Origin: Branchiostoma floridae
Taxonomy: Eukaryota > Chordata > Leptocardii > Amphioxiformes > Branchiostomatidae
NCBI RefSeq assembly: GCF_000003815.2
Contig: NC_049979.1
Coordinates: 15,371,240-15,435,239 of the forward strand
Direction of reading: 5' to 3'
Length of the DNA stretch: 64,000 nt
In this document: positions 12,980 through 25,800 of the stretch, one piece after another
Position numbering within the stretch: the first letter of the stretch is position 1
Layout: each line of letters opens with the position of its first letter
Program-made: the position numbers and the translations under genes
The notes under the pieces: model-generated
Seen by the model: only the letters and a program-made list of their open reading frames with translations
Database searches by the model: none
Told to the model about the DNA's origin: nothing

Positions 12980-14450
12980 GGTAACAATAACTGATCATGT
13001 AAACATACCATGCCAACGTGTGACACGTGAAAAATGTTCGGACTTGTGACATCTTGAGCATGGCAACTCTACATGGGAGCGTCTGAAACAAAAGCTCATG
13101 TCAACCAGGTCAGCAGTTGAATATAAAGTTACCGGTTAGACTGCACAAGAAGGTTATACTCAAGTACTCACCCCATCCCTCCATGTAATATTGATTGTTA
13201 CACAACCGTACCACTACTCTGAACAAATAGATAAAAACAAACTTCTGCTCAAAACTTCACTATCCTAAAATCAACAATGGACCAAAGACATCCGCAGAAT
13301 ATATATTTTGTGGATAAAATTTGCCCAAATACCCAAATACAGTATTTCAAAAGACTATATCAAACACGATCTTGCCTCACTCTGCCTTCGTGCTAAATTT
13401 AAGATCATTTGCCCCCAAGAAGAGATAGTTTTGGTTGAACGAAATGGAAGAAGAGGCTGGAGGAAAGAAAACTCAGGAAAACAATGCATTCCGAGCAATC
13501 TTCAAGCAGATGTATAAAGTCAAGCCCCGGTCCCCAGAGCAGAGGCCCGCTGCTAGGAACCGGGAGTCTGAGAAACGTTAATATCTTACCTTTCTACATC
13601 TGCTTGGAGATTACCTAGTACAAGGAGCAAATAAATAAAGTGAAATGAAGTGAAAAGAGTGAGTGAGCTTTATAATTATAACACGGAGGAAAGCAAATAT
13701 AGTGATTAGGCAATTCATATAAATATCCGACTTACCCATTGAGCTTTTAAGCTTCTTGACCTTCCTAAACAAATGTTGTGGTATCTGCTGCCAGGTTACG
13801 AAATAAATGAGAGCAGTTCGAATGGCCATGCTCAACAGCGCTACCTATTTGTTCACAGCTGCTTTGCAGTTGGTTCAAAAATTAAAAGTACACAACATGT
13901 ATTAAAGGAAAGCTGATGTGACATTGTTACCAACAACCTTTTCAAGTTTTAAGCGTTTCAGATAGAAGCTCTTTTCTAATACAAAAGTAAATTTGCCTGC
14001 TACTTCTATATGACGTCCTTTAATACACATTAAAAATTAGATATATCGATATGTTATTAAGTTTTTAAAGTGAAATCACAGAAAGTCAGAATGTCATTTT
14101 CTGCAACGTTCATGGCTTTATTCTTATGCTGTAACATATTCTGTGACATCACACAAGGCACTAATGTTCGTCCATAGCCGCCCGGTCCCATTCAGTACCG
14201 TTCCATGTTTTACAACAACCCTTTATATCAATCATCGCCCAACAAAGTGTAAAGGGGAATTATTGACAATTTGTACAAACAAAAAAACACGTATATTTAG
14301 GTCTGTTCTATAAAAAGGAGGTCCGAGAAAGAAAGGAAGCGACGAAATACGGTACAGGCGAAAGGTGGTGTCACATGACTAAGAAATGCATACCATTCCG
14401 TGTCTATCGTATTCGTGTCGTTCCGTGTTTTATACCGACCCTGCGCAGCT
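12980..14450. other. Intergenic DNA upstream of USP25/28
   Basis: No supported gene. The sequence becomes more CpG-rich towards 14,400, entering the promoter region of the deubiquitinase gene. Confidence 0.4.
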
Positions 14451-14803
14451 GTGCGTTTGACTCACGCATGGGAAAACATGGCGGCCGCTCCGTTGTTGCT
14501 GTTTATGGAAAGTTGAACACCCGCACCCTCCCTAAAAATAGCGCCCACCCCCACCAGTTGTACCGTCATGAAAGCTGCATTTCTCATCCCCTCACCAGGG
14601 ACAGTCGGGCGGCGTTTGTCTGGCTAAATGTGACAGAAACGGCGACGGGAAAACGTCGCATCAAGTGGGCCTGCACCGTCTGACACTTCCTGCACGTTTT
14701 CTGTCGTCTGCAGAGTTCTGTGTTTTTCTCGGGATTTTGTCGTCTGCTGCGGGAAGGACCGAGTTGGAGCGAGCCACGCGGTTCTTGGAGGACAGCTGTA
14801 CGG
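14451..14803 (+). promoter_or_regulatory. Putative promoter and 5' UTR of USP25/28
   Basis: A GC- and CpG-rich stretch immediately upstream of the first coding exon. It contains AAAACATGGCGGC at 14,473-14,485, a good match to the YY1 site often found at or just after start sites of housekeeping genes. The ATG inside this motif (14,479) would open a 12-codon reading frame (MAAAPLLLFMES) if transcribed. A second ATG at 14,720 is in frame with the main start and would add 28 residues. No TATA box is evident. The start site is inferred, not shown. Confidence 0.5.
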
Positions 14804-16846
14804 ATGATCATGACGGTGGAGAGAACTGAGAACGCTGCGGTAGTGGAGCAGCCGGGGCAGGCCGGGGCCCAGGGGCACGCGTCGCCCGGCCAAGGGGTCC
14901 AACAGCCCCGCCAACTGCACCGCGAGGTCGCCCCGGCCCACCAAGAACACCAGCCCCAAACATCGGCACACGCACAGCCAAGACTGCAGACGGTAAGCTT
15001 TACAACGTGTTTATTTTCTTCGTGACGCTAAAATCTCATTGAGGAGGCAAAAATTGGTTCTACTGTAATACTGCGTTACATGTTGCTCAGTGTCGTAGCT
15101 GAGGTGGGAGGGGGGCGAGGTTATGCACTCATATGTCCTCGGTATTGACCTCCAACATACGTATCATAACGTGCTTTATATGCACAATATACATGTTACA
15201 TGTCTTGATTCGATGACGTTATACGTCATTATCAACTGAATAGAAAATTCGACAGTGAAATGCCCATTCTCTGAATAGTAAATACTGTGATAGTTTCGAT
15301 CTTTTTGTTGTGATTATCACAACCTCGTTTGGAACAAACTTAAATGGTATAAACAATTTAGTGACCTTTTAGTGGACGCAAGCACTTGAACCTTGAACAA
15401 CTTGCAGGTATGCAGGTATGCAGGTATGCAGGTATGCAGGTATGCAGGTAGCTTCTGAGGACTGTAAACACAGTTTATCTGTCACTGGCTCTAGAAATTA
15501 CACACGACGTTACCAAAGTTGAGTGCCCGTCAAGAGTTTATCAATAACAACAACTTTAATTATACTGTTGATACCTTTCAGTAACGTTACATGCTATTCC
15601 CTTTTATGTTAGATTAGTCATTATGCCAGGTCAATATTAGACCAATAAGAGTCCAGAGGGGGTATTAAAATGCTTAGTGTTAGGAATTTAGAGCCACATT
15701 GTTCAAAATCCATTAATTCCAGGAAGATTCTAATAATGCCACAAGTGAAAGATGTCATTATATATAGGAATTTATTGCAAAGATCATACCATAGCTAGCA
15801 TTAATTCTCTGATTGCGCAACCTAGCTAGGCACAAGCTAAATTTGAGAATTAATTGAAAATGTCATTGAAGACGCTAAAGCCTGAAGGTTGTTTTAATTT
15901 ATATAAGAAATAAGTAATGAATAAAATAACATGTAGAAAGCAACAACAAAACATAACTCTGTCATCGTACTTGAAAATTCTATGAAAATTGTGTGTATGT
16001 ATCAACATCATAGATATTTAAACATGTGGTATTTACAATTTTCTTTAGACATAAATTCATATCTATTTATCGATCAATGATGAATGAATCAAATTATTGA
16101 TGGCTTGATAGATACAAAGGACACACACTTGCATCTGTGTTATTATATGTATATGCATCAAATATATGTCATGGATTGATGGAATGAGCAAACTGTGATT
16201 TAGTAATTGCCTTTTATCACAATATCCAGAATGATATTGATATTATAGGTAGTTTGTATCTATATTGATCTCGATCTATTGATATATATCTGCTAAATAT
16301 CATCCTCCCAGCAGCTTGCTTTCAAACTGCAGTTGGTTTTATGTGAACAGAATATGAAGTTGTAAATGGGTTTTCATTTCAGAACGAGATGATTCTACAA
16401 CAGCTCAGAGAAATCACAGGTGTGGATGATGTCCGAGCTCTGGACCACGCCTACCAGGTACTGGCACTGCTCCTGGGTTCAAATCCTGGCTGTTGTTCTC
16501 CACCCAACATGCATGTTGCAGTCCCTTAAACTAGCCGCTAGGAGGCCCAAACTTTGATATGTTACTTCTTCCTGAGCAAAAGAGCTATTTTTCAAAACCT
16601 TACCTTACCTTACCTAGTCCCATCCTCATGTCTGAGGGTCGGGGACTATGGTAGCATCCAGTATCAGCCTCCTCCACTCCCTTCTGTCTTCTTTTTGAAA
16701 ACACAAGGTGTCAAAACATGAACTTCTACTGCAGTACTAGGGAAGCCGGTATATCTGTCAAAATTCAATCATATCCAGTTTTCATCACACCCTACCAACA
16801 CCCTAAGTATGAAACCAATCCATCTAGCTATTCTTGACTTATCTTG

Positions 16847-16892
<46 letters not shown>

Positions 16893-19800
16893 TACCAGGG
16901 CTCGAAATTCATTTTTGGGATTAGGTGCACTGGTGCACCCAGCTTAAAAAATTGGGTGCACCAAAATGCACCACTTAAGTTTAAGTAGAATGTAAAAAAA
17001 AAACTAATAACAAAACTTAGTTACAAGCTATCAAATTCTTAAACAAGTAACAGGACAGACATTTTTATCATCTTTCTAACACTGAGATGTCAAGAATATG
17101 ATGTATACTAGTATACTTGATATCTTTCCATACATAAACCTAAGAAAATATTTGGGTGCACAGTTCCAATTTTGGGTGCACCTGGGTGCACATGCAGCCA
17201 GTATTTTAAGCCCTGCATACACGGACACAAACACACACACACAATGACAGACAAATAAACAAATGCTACTCAAAATGTGTTTGACATAGATAAAAAAAGA
17301 GTTAGCCAGAGCTCCCTGAGATGTTTTGAAAATTTGAGCAGCTGATCACTCTTATAAAGTCTTAGTCCAGCAGATTTTGGTTTGTTGCTCTCTATATTAG
17401 GGCAAGGTGCTCTGTTTGACCCTAATTGCTTGTGATAGGAGGAAACCTTACATAAATGCCTGTGGTTACCCCAGGGTCATGTGTAGGTATGTCAGGGTGT
17501 AGGTAAAAGTTCAAGACCAGCCTGGTGTAAGATTTAAAGGGAGAGCTGAGTAGAACTTCAGATTGGTTTCATCCCTCCAAGAATTTCTGTTATTTCTAAC
17601 TTATCTAAATCAAGAAAGGGTGATACAGGATTTGGGAATGTACAGAAAGATATTGAGATGTGTGGCAAGAATTCTTAAAATTTTTCTTTGTGTCAAAGGG
17701 TATTTTTTTGTCTATCTTTTCCTCCTGTTATACCCCCGTTCCACTAGTACGGCCCTCTGGCCGCGCTCTCTCAGCGACCTAAACTTTGACATATCGCTCA
17801 ACGAATTGTATAGAAATGCAGCAAATCTTTTTGTACTTTGTGTGTTTTCTTGTCTTCTAAGTCACACTTTTATATTTTGTATGATATGCCCAGTGTGAAA
17901 GGGAAGGTTACACACATATCCTGTTTAAATTGCAGTGAGAGCGCAGTGCGATTGCTGTCTAGTGGAAAGGGGGCCTTACAAATATCTTGTTTATAAATCC
18001 ATGAACCACTTTTACTTTGTAATGGTTTAAAAAGTAGACGTCTCAAAACATTCTTATGTTAGATACCTAGATGTCAAGATACATCAGCATATCGCTTGCG
18101 TTTGTTCCCAGGCTGGTAAGGGTGACCTTGCTGAGGTTGTGTCCATCCTGACCAATCAGAACGTGTCTCTAGTGACCAACCGGAATGGTGAAGTCGTGCA
18201 GGTACAAGTTCAGGTATGTATGTTTTACATATTTTCTGTTTACTACCTCCATAGATATGTTATATTTTCAGGATGTCGACACTTCAGCTGTGTACCAACT
18301 ATAATAATCAGATCAAAATACCTTAGGCTATCTCTGACTCTAGCCCTAACCTTGGCCAAGTTGACCAGGGTGTTGGGTCAAGTTGGCTAGTACATGTACC
18401 ATGTTTTGTCACTACAATTGTAGTTATAACCTATAGGGTACAGTGGAAGCACACCCAATTCGCCTGCAAATTTTGTGCAATTATCCGGCGTGTGGGATAA
18501 TGCAAAGTTGCCCAGTTGGACCGCACCACCGCGGGCAGATGGGGCCATTGATTCAATGATTACTAGTCAGCCCAGAGCAGCGTCTAATTCTAATGCTGGG
18601 ACAGGTCTGCCTAAACACCACAAACGACCACAAACGACTCAGAAACACCACAAACGATCTTGAAACCGGTGGACTAACTCGAAATAACTGGTGAATACGT
18701 AGGACTTGCTGCATTTTTTAAATTCATAAATGTATAAACAATGTCTCCAGAGCGCCACACAAGGTTTTTGACCCATATACACTGCATATTAGAGTCGTTT
18801 GTGGTCGTTTGTGGTGTTTCTGAGTCATTTGTGGTCGTTTGTGGTATTTAGGCACACCCTGCTGGGACAGGTTTGACTGTCAACACTATGGGAGTAAAGT
18901 ACTCTGTAATGTACCTGGTAATGTACTATGTATCCAAGGGGTAGATTCGGTTAGATCAGTGACACTGACAGTTGATGATCACAAAAGCACCGCACTGCCA
19001 AAAGCGACTGCTATGTCCGTCTTTAGGACCCGAGTCGCTGTGTTCTATGTGGTTTCCAACTGGGTGCCAAAAAATTAAACCACTGCAAATATTTTCTTCT
19101 TAATGCAAAGTATTATCCGACGTGCAATTAACTGGCTTCCACTGTATCTATTTTGAAATTTTAGGCAACTTTTTTTTACCTGTCCTGTTTTGCCCTCTCG
19201 CATTAAATTTGGAGTCTGCAGAGGATGTTATTAAAAAAATTTACTTGTAGTGGCCTTATGTCAAACTTTGGCTTTACAACGAGTGTTTTCTATAAAACCG
19301 GGTGTATCTATGAACATGAAAACTTTGTGTCCACAGGTTCGTAATGCACAGCGGCCACCAGGGCAGGCAGGCAGGCCAGACGGCAGGGCCAACACACAAG
19401 AACCTGGTAAGGAAACAAGACTGGGGGAGATTACTGTAGCATGGAATGGGAGTGTGAAGTAATCAATGTGTAATTTCTACCATTTGTTGGTACACTGATG
19501 CTGACAGAAGTCTTTTATGTTTTATGAAACACCTTTATTTTTGTATGTGCTTTTTATGCTTTATGAAATGTTAAAGAATGTCTGGAAGGTTGGGATGCCA
19601 TCCAAGACCCAAATCTTGAGAAAGTCCCTGAGCTTCCTGGCGCATGAACCTGACACTGTTAGTTCATCCGTTGGTTTGTTACCTGCAGCTGGAGTGATTG
19701 ACCTGACAGCCGACACAGAAGACAAGGATCAGGATGACCTGCAGCGAGCCATCGCCCTCAGTCTGCAGGAGGCACAGACAGCCAACACTGACAACAGGTT

Positions 19801-22800
19801 GGTTTGCCTGTGTAGAAGACAAACATCAAAACCTTTTATATTTTACATTTTATTAGTTGGTCTGACAGACAGCCAAAGTTGCTGTACTTGTCATACTATC
19901 ATTAACAGAACCTTTTATTACATTCTATATTCCATTAGTTGGACTTACAGCCAACGTTGCTCTACTAGTCATACTATCATTAAGGGTAAGACTGTGACTT
20001 TGGGTCATAGAGCCAGCAAGACTGGGTTTTGGTTGACTTAACAAGTTCTGTGTGAAATGTTCTTCCAAATTTCTTACACAATATTTTCAAGTTGTCAAAT
20101 GTCACACACTGTCATACCCAGCCTAGTCCTCATATGTGCAGACAGCCATAAATGTGATTACCTAAGAAGTGGTTTATCTTGATCCTATTCTTTATAGTTA
20201 GTTGACCCGTAAAACACTCGAGTTGCAAGTCACATCACTCTGTCATTCAATGTCAAGACCAGAACACCAGTATGGGGTGAAACAAAATTCAACATTTTCT
20301 CTAGTCCTCCCAACGATACCCTTGGCTAAGGTTAAGTCCTTAAGAATGAATGCCAGTACTCATGTTCTTTACCAGCACTTCAGGACAGCCTTGAGACTGG
20401 GAGGCTTATAAATCTGGCAACTTGAACTACAGATCCCATAGATAAGACCATATGGAGGGGTCTGGTTCACTCAGGGTCTCTGCAGTAACATATGAGAGAT
20501 GGCATCCAGCTGCTTCACTCTATCATGACACATCTATTTATGTTGTGACCTTGACACACATGTTATGATATGATGTACATACAGTGATAAGTTTTTATTT
20601 TTACTGTAGCAGTGCAATATACTAGTCCAGGCCTCTAGTAGACTATATTATATGGTGTTGGATGATAACTCTTGGGCAAGGGTTATATGCAGGGTTGTGG
20701 TGTGAAAAGTCATTTGATATAATCATTAGATATGATAAACAGCTGCCATTCTGTGCCAGTGCCTGTGAAGAAGTCACAAGAGAAAGATAAAGGATGGACC
20801 ATGAAGTGTTGTGGTAGGAGGGAGTTAAGTATGTGTGAAAAACAGTAATTCCACTCCCTGGTATGTCTAAGAGGAAGAAATATACACATTTGTGATTTGG
20901 TTTAGGAACTTGATCAGAAAAAAAACAGAAGAACTAAAGAAACTGGAAAGTGAATGATTAGAGGAACATTTTCAAACACGTCTCTAACCTGATCAATCTC
21001 TAAAGGTAATTAATAATCATTACGTATGGCTGCTTAATGCCCCAGACCCCAGGGGGAGTGCAGGCCCAAGAGGAGAAAAAGCAGTGTGTCGTGGGACAAC
21101 GTGCAGGAGACTCCCCGAGAAGCAGGCTGGCCCGTGGGGCTGAAGAACGTGGGCAACACCTGCTGGTTCAGCGCTGTCATCCAGGTCAGCAGAGACAGCT
21201 AGTTCGTCCTATGGTTTAGTCATTTGAAATTCATTCCATCATATTTTACAATCTATTCCACAATCTCATGTCTCTTCCTCAACAGTGGAGTAAAGTTTTT
21301 TAAACATTATTGTTTGTCTTGTTTGTTCCCTAGTCTTTGTTTCACCTGCCAGTGTTCAGAGACTTAGTGCTGGGATTCCGATTTTTCCCCAAGGATTGGC
21401 CAGCCAACAGCAGGGTATGTAGAACCCTGCATGTACTTGTTCATTCAATACAGAGCATCCACACTATCACTTGACTGCTACTGCCCAACAACTCATCTCA
21501 AAGAACATCAAACAGAAATTTTCTCTGGAAGGATCACATTGCCAGAATTTTTCTTTGAGTTTTTGGTCATGCTAAAAAAAATTGCCAACAGAGAATGTTG
21601 CACAGGGAAGTTAACAGAGAAAAGGGGCTTGAAGGACAGAAGTGCTGGTGTAACAAACTTTGTACCAAAGTTCCTACATATATGATAAATCCTGGTCTAT
21701 GTCCACAATTCCCATACCATCCTTGGCCATGAGTGAATGAAGACCTTTATCATACCAAGGAGGTTTTATAAGCTCTTTAATCACACTGTGTGTCCATAGG
21801 CTAAGTGCATCTTATGAAGACCTTGTTACTATACACAGAAAATGAACTTTTTATTTATTAAATGCATTTGAGACATGACAAGCTTTGAATGTTATGATGA
21901 CTTCCATTTGAAATCTTTGATGTTTGTAGGAGAGCCTGGTGCTCCACTTCATGCAGGAGCTGCGCTGCCTGTTTGCCCGTATGCAGGGCTCCAACAGGAA
22001 GTACATCGACCCCACCTGCGTGGTGAAGAGCCTACGGGAGCTCATTCCCATCAGGGCAGGGGAGACACAACAGGTAGGTTCTTTTACTCTTCCGTAGAAT
22101 ATATGTAATTGCATTCTTTGTAAATTTGTAAGGTTGTGTTTGTATCACTGCAAAGCGAAAAGGTCATGATGGTACATGCAATCTCAATGAAACTCATGTT
22201 AAAGTCTTACCTCTGCATGTTTGCAGGATGTGAGTGAGTTCACCCATAAGCTGTTGGACCTGTTAGAGGAAGCCTTCATCATTGTACAGCGCAGGCAGGG
22301 TGCACAGCCTGGCAGCTCGGCTAGCGCCAGCAGCTCTGAGAGCGGAGGTGACAAGAAGAGTAACCCCATGTTGGACCTGTTCTATGGGCGGATCCAGGCT
22401 GAGGGCATGCATGCCGGTAAGTCTGTAACTAGTGGTGTTTCACCAAACCAGTCCTCATGTAGGCTCTCCTGGATGTCATCTACTGGCTTTGAATCTAATT
22501 GTTAATAACAGGTACTGTGATCATGTTAAGTTATGGGATAGGTGTAGCAGAAGCTTTTAAGTTTAGAGATATCCTGAGTTTTATCTTTAATGTGCAGTTG
22601 GTTTTTATAAGTTAACAGAGATGTTTTAAGCTATACGATGTAAAGGAGTCTATCTAAAAGATGATAGGGTTAGCTAGAGTAGGGTGATGTTAAGACTGTA
22701 CCTAGAACTATGATTTGTAGCTGTAGCAGTGGGCCAGATAATACCTCTTGATCCCTATAGACTAAATGAATTGATCACAATCTTTTTACTATACCCAAAT

Positions 22801-25800
22801 GTAAAATTTCTACAGAAAACATTTCCCAGCCGACTTTAAAGACTGGATAGCCTATATTCATACATAAGAGGGGAGAAGTATTTGGATGTGGTGTTGTTGC
22901 AGGTAAGATGTTCACCAACCAGCAGACAGTGGGGCAGTACACCCTGCAGGTGAATGGCTTCAAGGACCTGCACGAGAGTCTAGAGGGCGCCACTGCACAG
23001 GGTGAGATTGAGACAGGCCACGAGGAGGGGTCCACCAAGTCTGGACAGGAGGTAGGAGTTGTTGCATGTGTTGTAACACTTGGTAAAACTGTGGCAGAAA
23101 CAAGTAGACACTTTTGCTTTGCAGATTAGTCTTTGACTTTCTATCCCCAGGCTCATATACATTCTGTCTTGTGCCATTTTCATTGTCTTCTGCCAGTTCC
23201 TTTCACTTCTTACTAATTCCTTTTGTTCCTCTACCTTGTTTTCATTCTTTCGTCCTTCTTTCTGTCGCTGTTTAGTCGGGTTCCAGTAAATGTTGGCAAG
23301 AGGTACAGTATGCTGCTTTCTTTTTGCTGAATACTGAAATATTGCTGCAGCAATATTTACTTCTAGTCTTATATTTAGAAAGACAGTCACTAATCAACAA
23401 TGTTTTACAGTCATATACCTTTCAAATGACATATATGAAACTTCATAAATACAAGTAACAAATCTAAATGTAAGGTTTCCAACATGGCACTCTTGAATTG
23501 AAATGCAACCTTCCAAAGTTAGGGTGAACTGTTTCCATCCTTTTTCTGAAGTCTTCTTAAATCTGTCTTTGAAAAAAAATGGCCAGACTTAGTGTGATGT
23601 TTCTGCAAAACGATAATTGTCAACATATGAGTTATGTTACCAGTAGATAGTTTGATCTGTTGCAAACATGACACCTGCCATTTGTACACATAGATAGCAG
23701 GAAGGCATTTTCCTGTCTCCTGTCATTCATCTACACCAACATAGCAGTACATACAGGAGCACATCATGTAAAACCCTTTTCTGCCCCTGATATATTACGT
23801 GTCCTCCTGGATTCTTGCCAGGTAACACAGAGCAGGGCCATTGGGTATTTGTTAGATGTGTCTGTCTTTGACATGTTCCACCTTTCATGCTGACTTGATG
23901 GAAGGATGATGGAGTTCAAATATTGACCCCCATCTGCCACACGGTACTCTGTTAATGTGACAGAGCTGAATTTCTCAAATTGATTTCAATGGACAAAGTA
24001 AGCAGCAGTGATTCAAAATGCAATATTACCTGAAATGCATCAAACTTGTATCATAAAAGCGCCAAATGGATATACCAGCATATAAGATGAAAGCTCACAT
24101 ATTGTATAAACATTAGTTGAAATAACTTCATTGCATTAATGTTAAATCCACTTTGGGTGTTATGTATTGAAAATTAGGATTCATGACTTACAACTACATG
24201 TACTTGCGACATACATGAAGTACATTATATGTCCTTTCTTTTTAGTGTTTCGGAGTCTTCTTTCTTTGCTGCATGCACAGCTTGTAAAGGCTGCATCAGT
24301 CTTCATGTCCAATGTCAATGGCACTTACATGTGCATGTATCTGTATCTTTATACAAAACAGATTGATGGGAGGGGTGGATATGTAAGGATTATTCAAGCC
24401 TAGGGCTTTGATTCTTTGGAGGATTGTGGGACATGTGCCAAGGTACAGCAATATATATCTCGCTGACATGGCAAGGGGATGCTAGGGGGCACAGAGGGGC
24501 TATCCTGAACACAGGTAATGTACATGTAAGATGGATGCGTTTTAGTCCAGTACACTGTGATATAGCTACATATGCACTACACCGCCGTTTGATGATACAA
24601 AAACATGCATACCACCATCTTGTATAACTTGAAGTTTTTCCAAAACCTACAACCTTTCTAATTACCGTTTGTGTTTCCTTGCAGCATTGGTTCACACATC
24701 TACCACCAGTGTTGACCTTTGAACTGTCCAGGTTTGAGTTCAACCAAAAGTTAGGCAAAGCAGAAAAGATTCACCACAAGTTGGAATTTCCCAAGTTTCT
24801 GTACATGGATAGGTAAGAGGCATGATCAGTTTGATATAGGGGTTATATTGAGCACAAAAAGTTGTTGTTGAAAAGAGAGGAAAATACTTTTTTTCATTTG
24901 GATACACAAGGATAATTTAGCAATGCCACATGATCCCCATAAACATGTATGTCATGAAAAAAATGTTCTTATATTGTACAATGGTCTTCAACCTTAAACT
25001 GAAAGAACACAATTGAAAGCTGAAAAGTAAGTTTCTTGCAGGAGAAAACATGATTTGCAAGTTCAAGCGATCATCTGTTGCTGTTGTATTTCAGATATCT
25101 TGTAAAAAATAAGGAGGTGACAAGACAGAAGAGAGAGCATATGAAAAGTATGAAGGAGGAAATGGATTCACTACAAGCCAAATTGGACAGGTATGGTATC
25201 AGTAATATCCATCAGTCATAAACTTATACATGTCAAGAATACATGTATCCCAGTCCTATAGATTTGATTATCTTATTACTCATGCTATAGATTCTTGAAG
25301 CACCTTCAACAGGATGTTTCCTAAAATGTTAGTCTTGCTGGCCACTGTATTTTAGAAATAGTGCATGGTTGGGTGTTTGATAATGATACGCTATATTGCT
25401 TGTAGTGGTTTGGTGTTGAGGAGTTTTAAAAGGAAATTTTGGCTGATTTCTCTCTCAGTTTTCTGAACTACGGGTCTGGCTACAAACGTCTCCCCCTGCC
25501 TGACATTCTGAAGTACACCTTGGAGTTTGCTGAGAAGAGCACAGTGGAGGTGACACAAGGCCAAGTGCAGAGGAGCAACGGCAATGGCAGCAGCAGGGTA
25601 GCTAATGGGAACGGCTTAAATGGGTAAACAGGAACATATTGAGTTAAAATTGCTGGCAAAATTGCATTATGTATGATCTATTCTTCTTAACTTATAGGAG
25701 CTCTTAAGAAAGGCATGTATTCAATTTATGGCATATTCTAAAGGAATGCAGTCCTTCAGTTAATCAATTTACAATCAGATTTGCATTGTTTTTAACGGTT

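Noticed and set aside
12726..13091. Open frames on both strands over the simple repeats
   Set aside because: They are translations of (CA)n, (GC)n and (CT)n tracts and are low-complexity artefacts.
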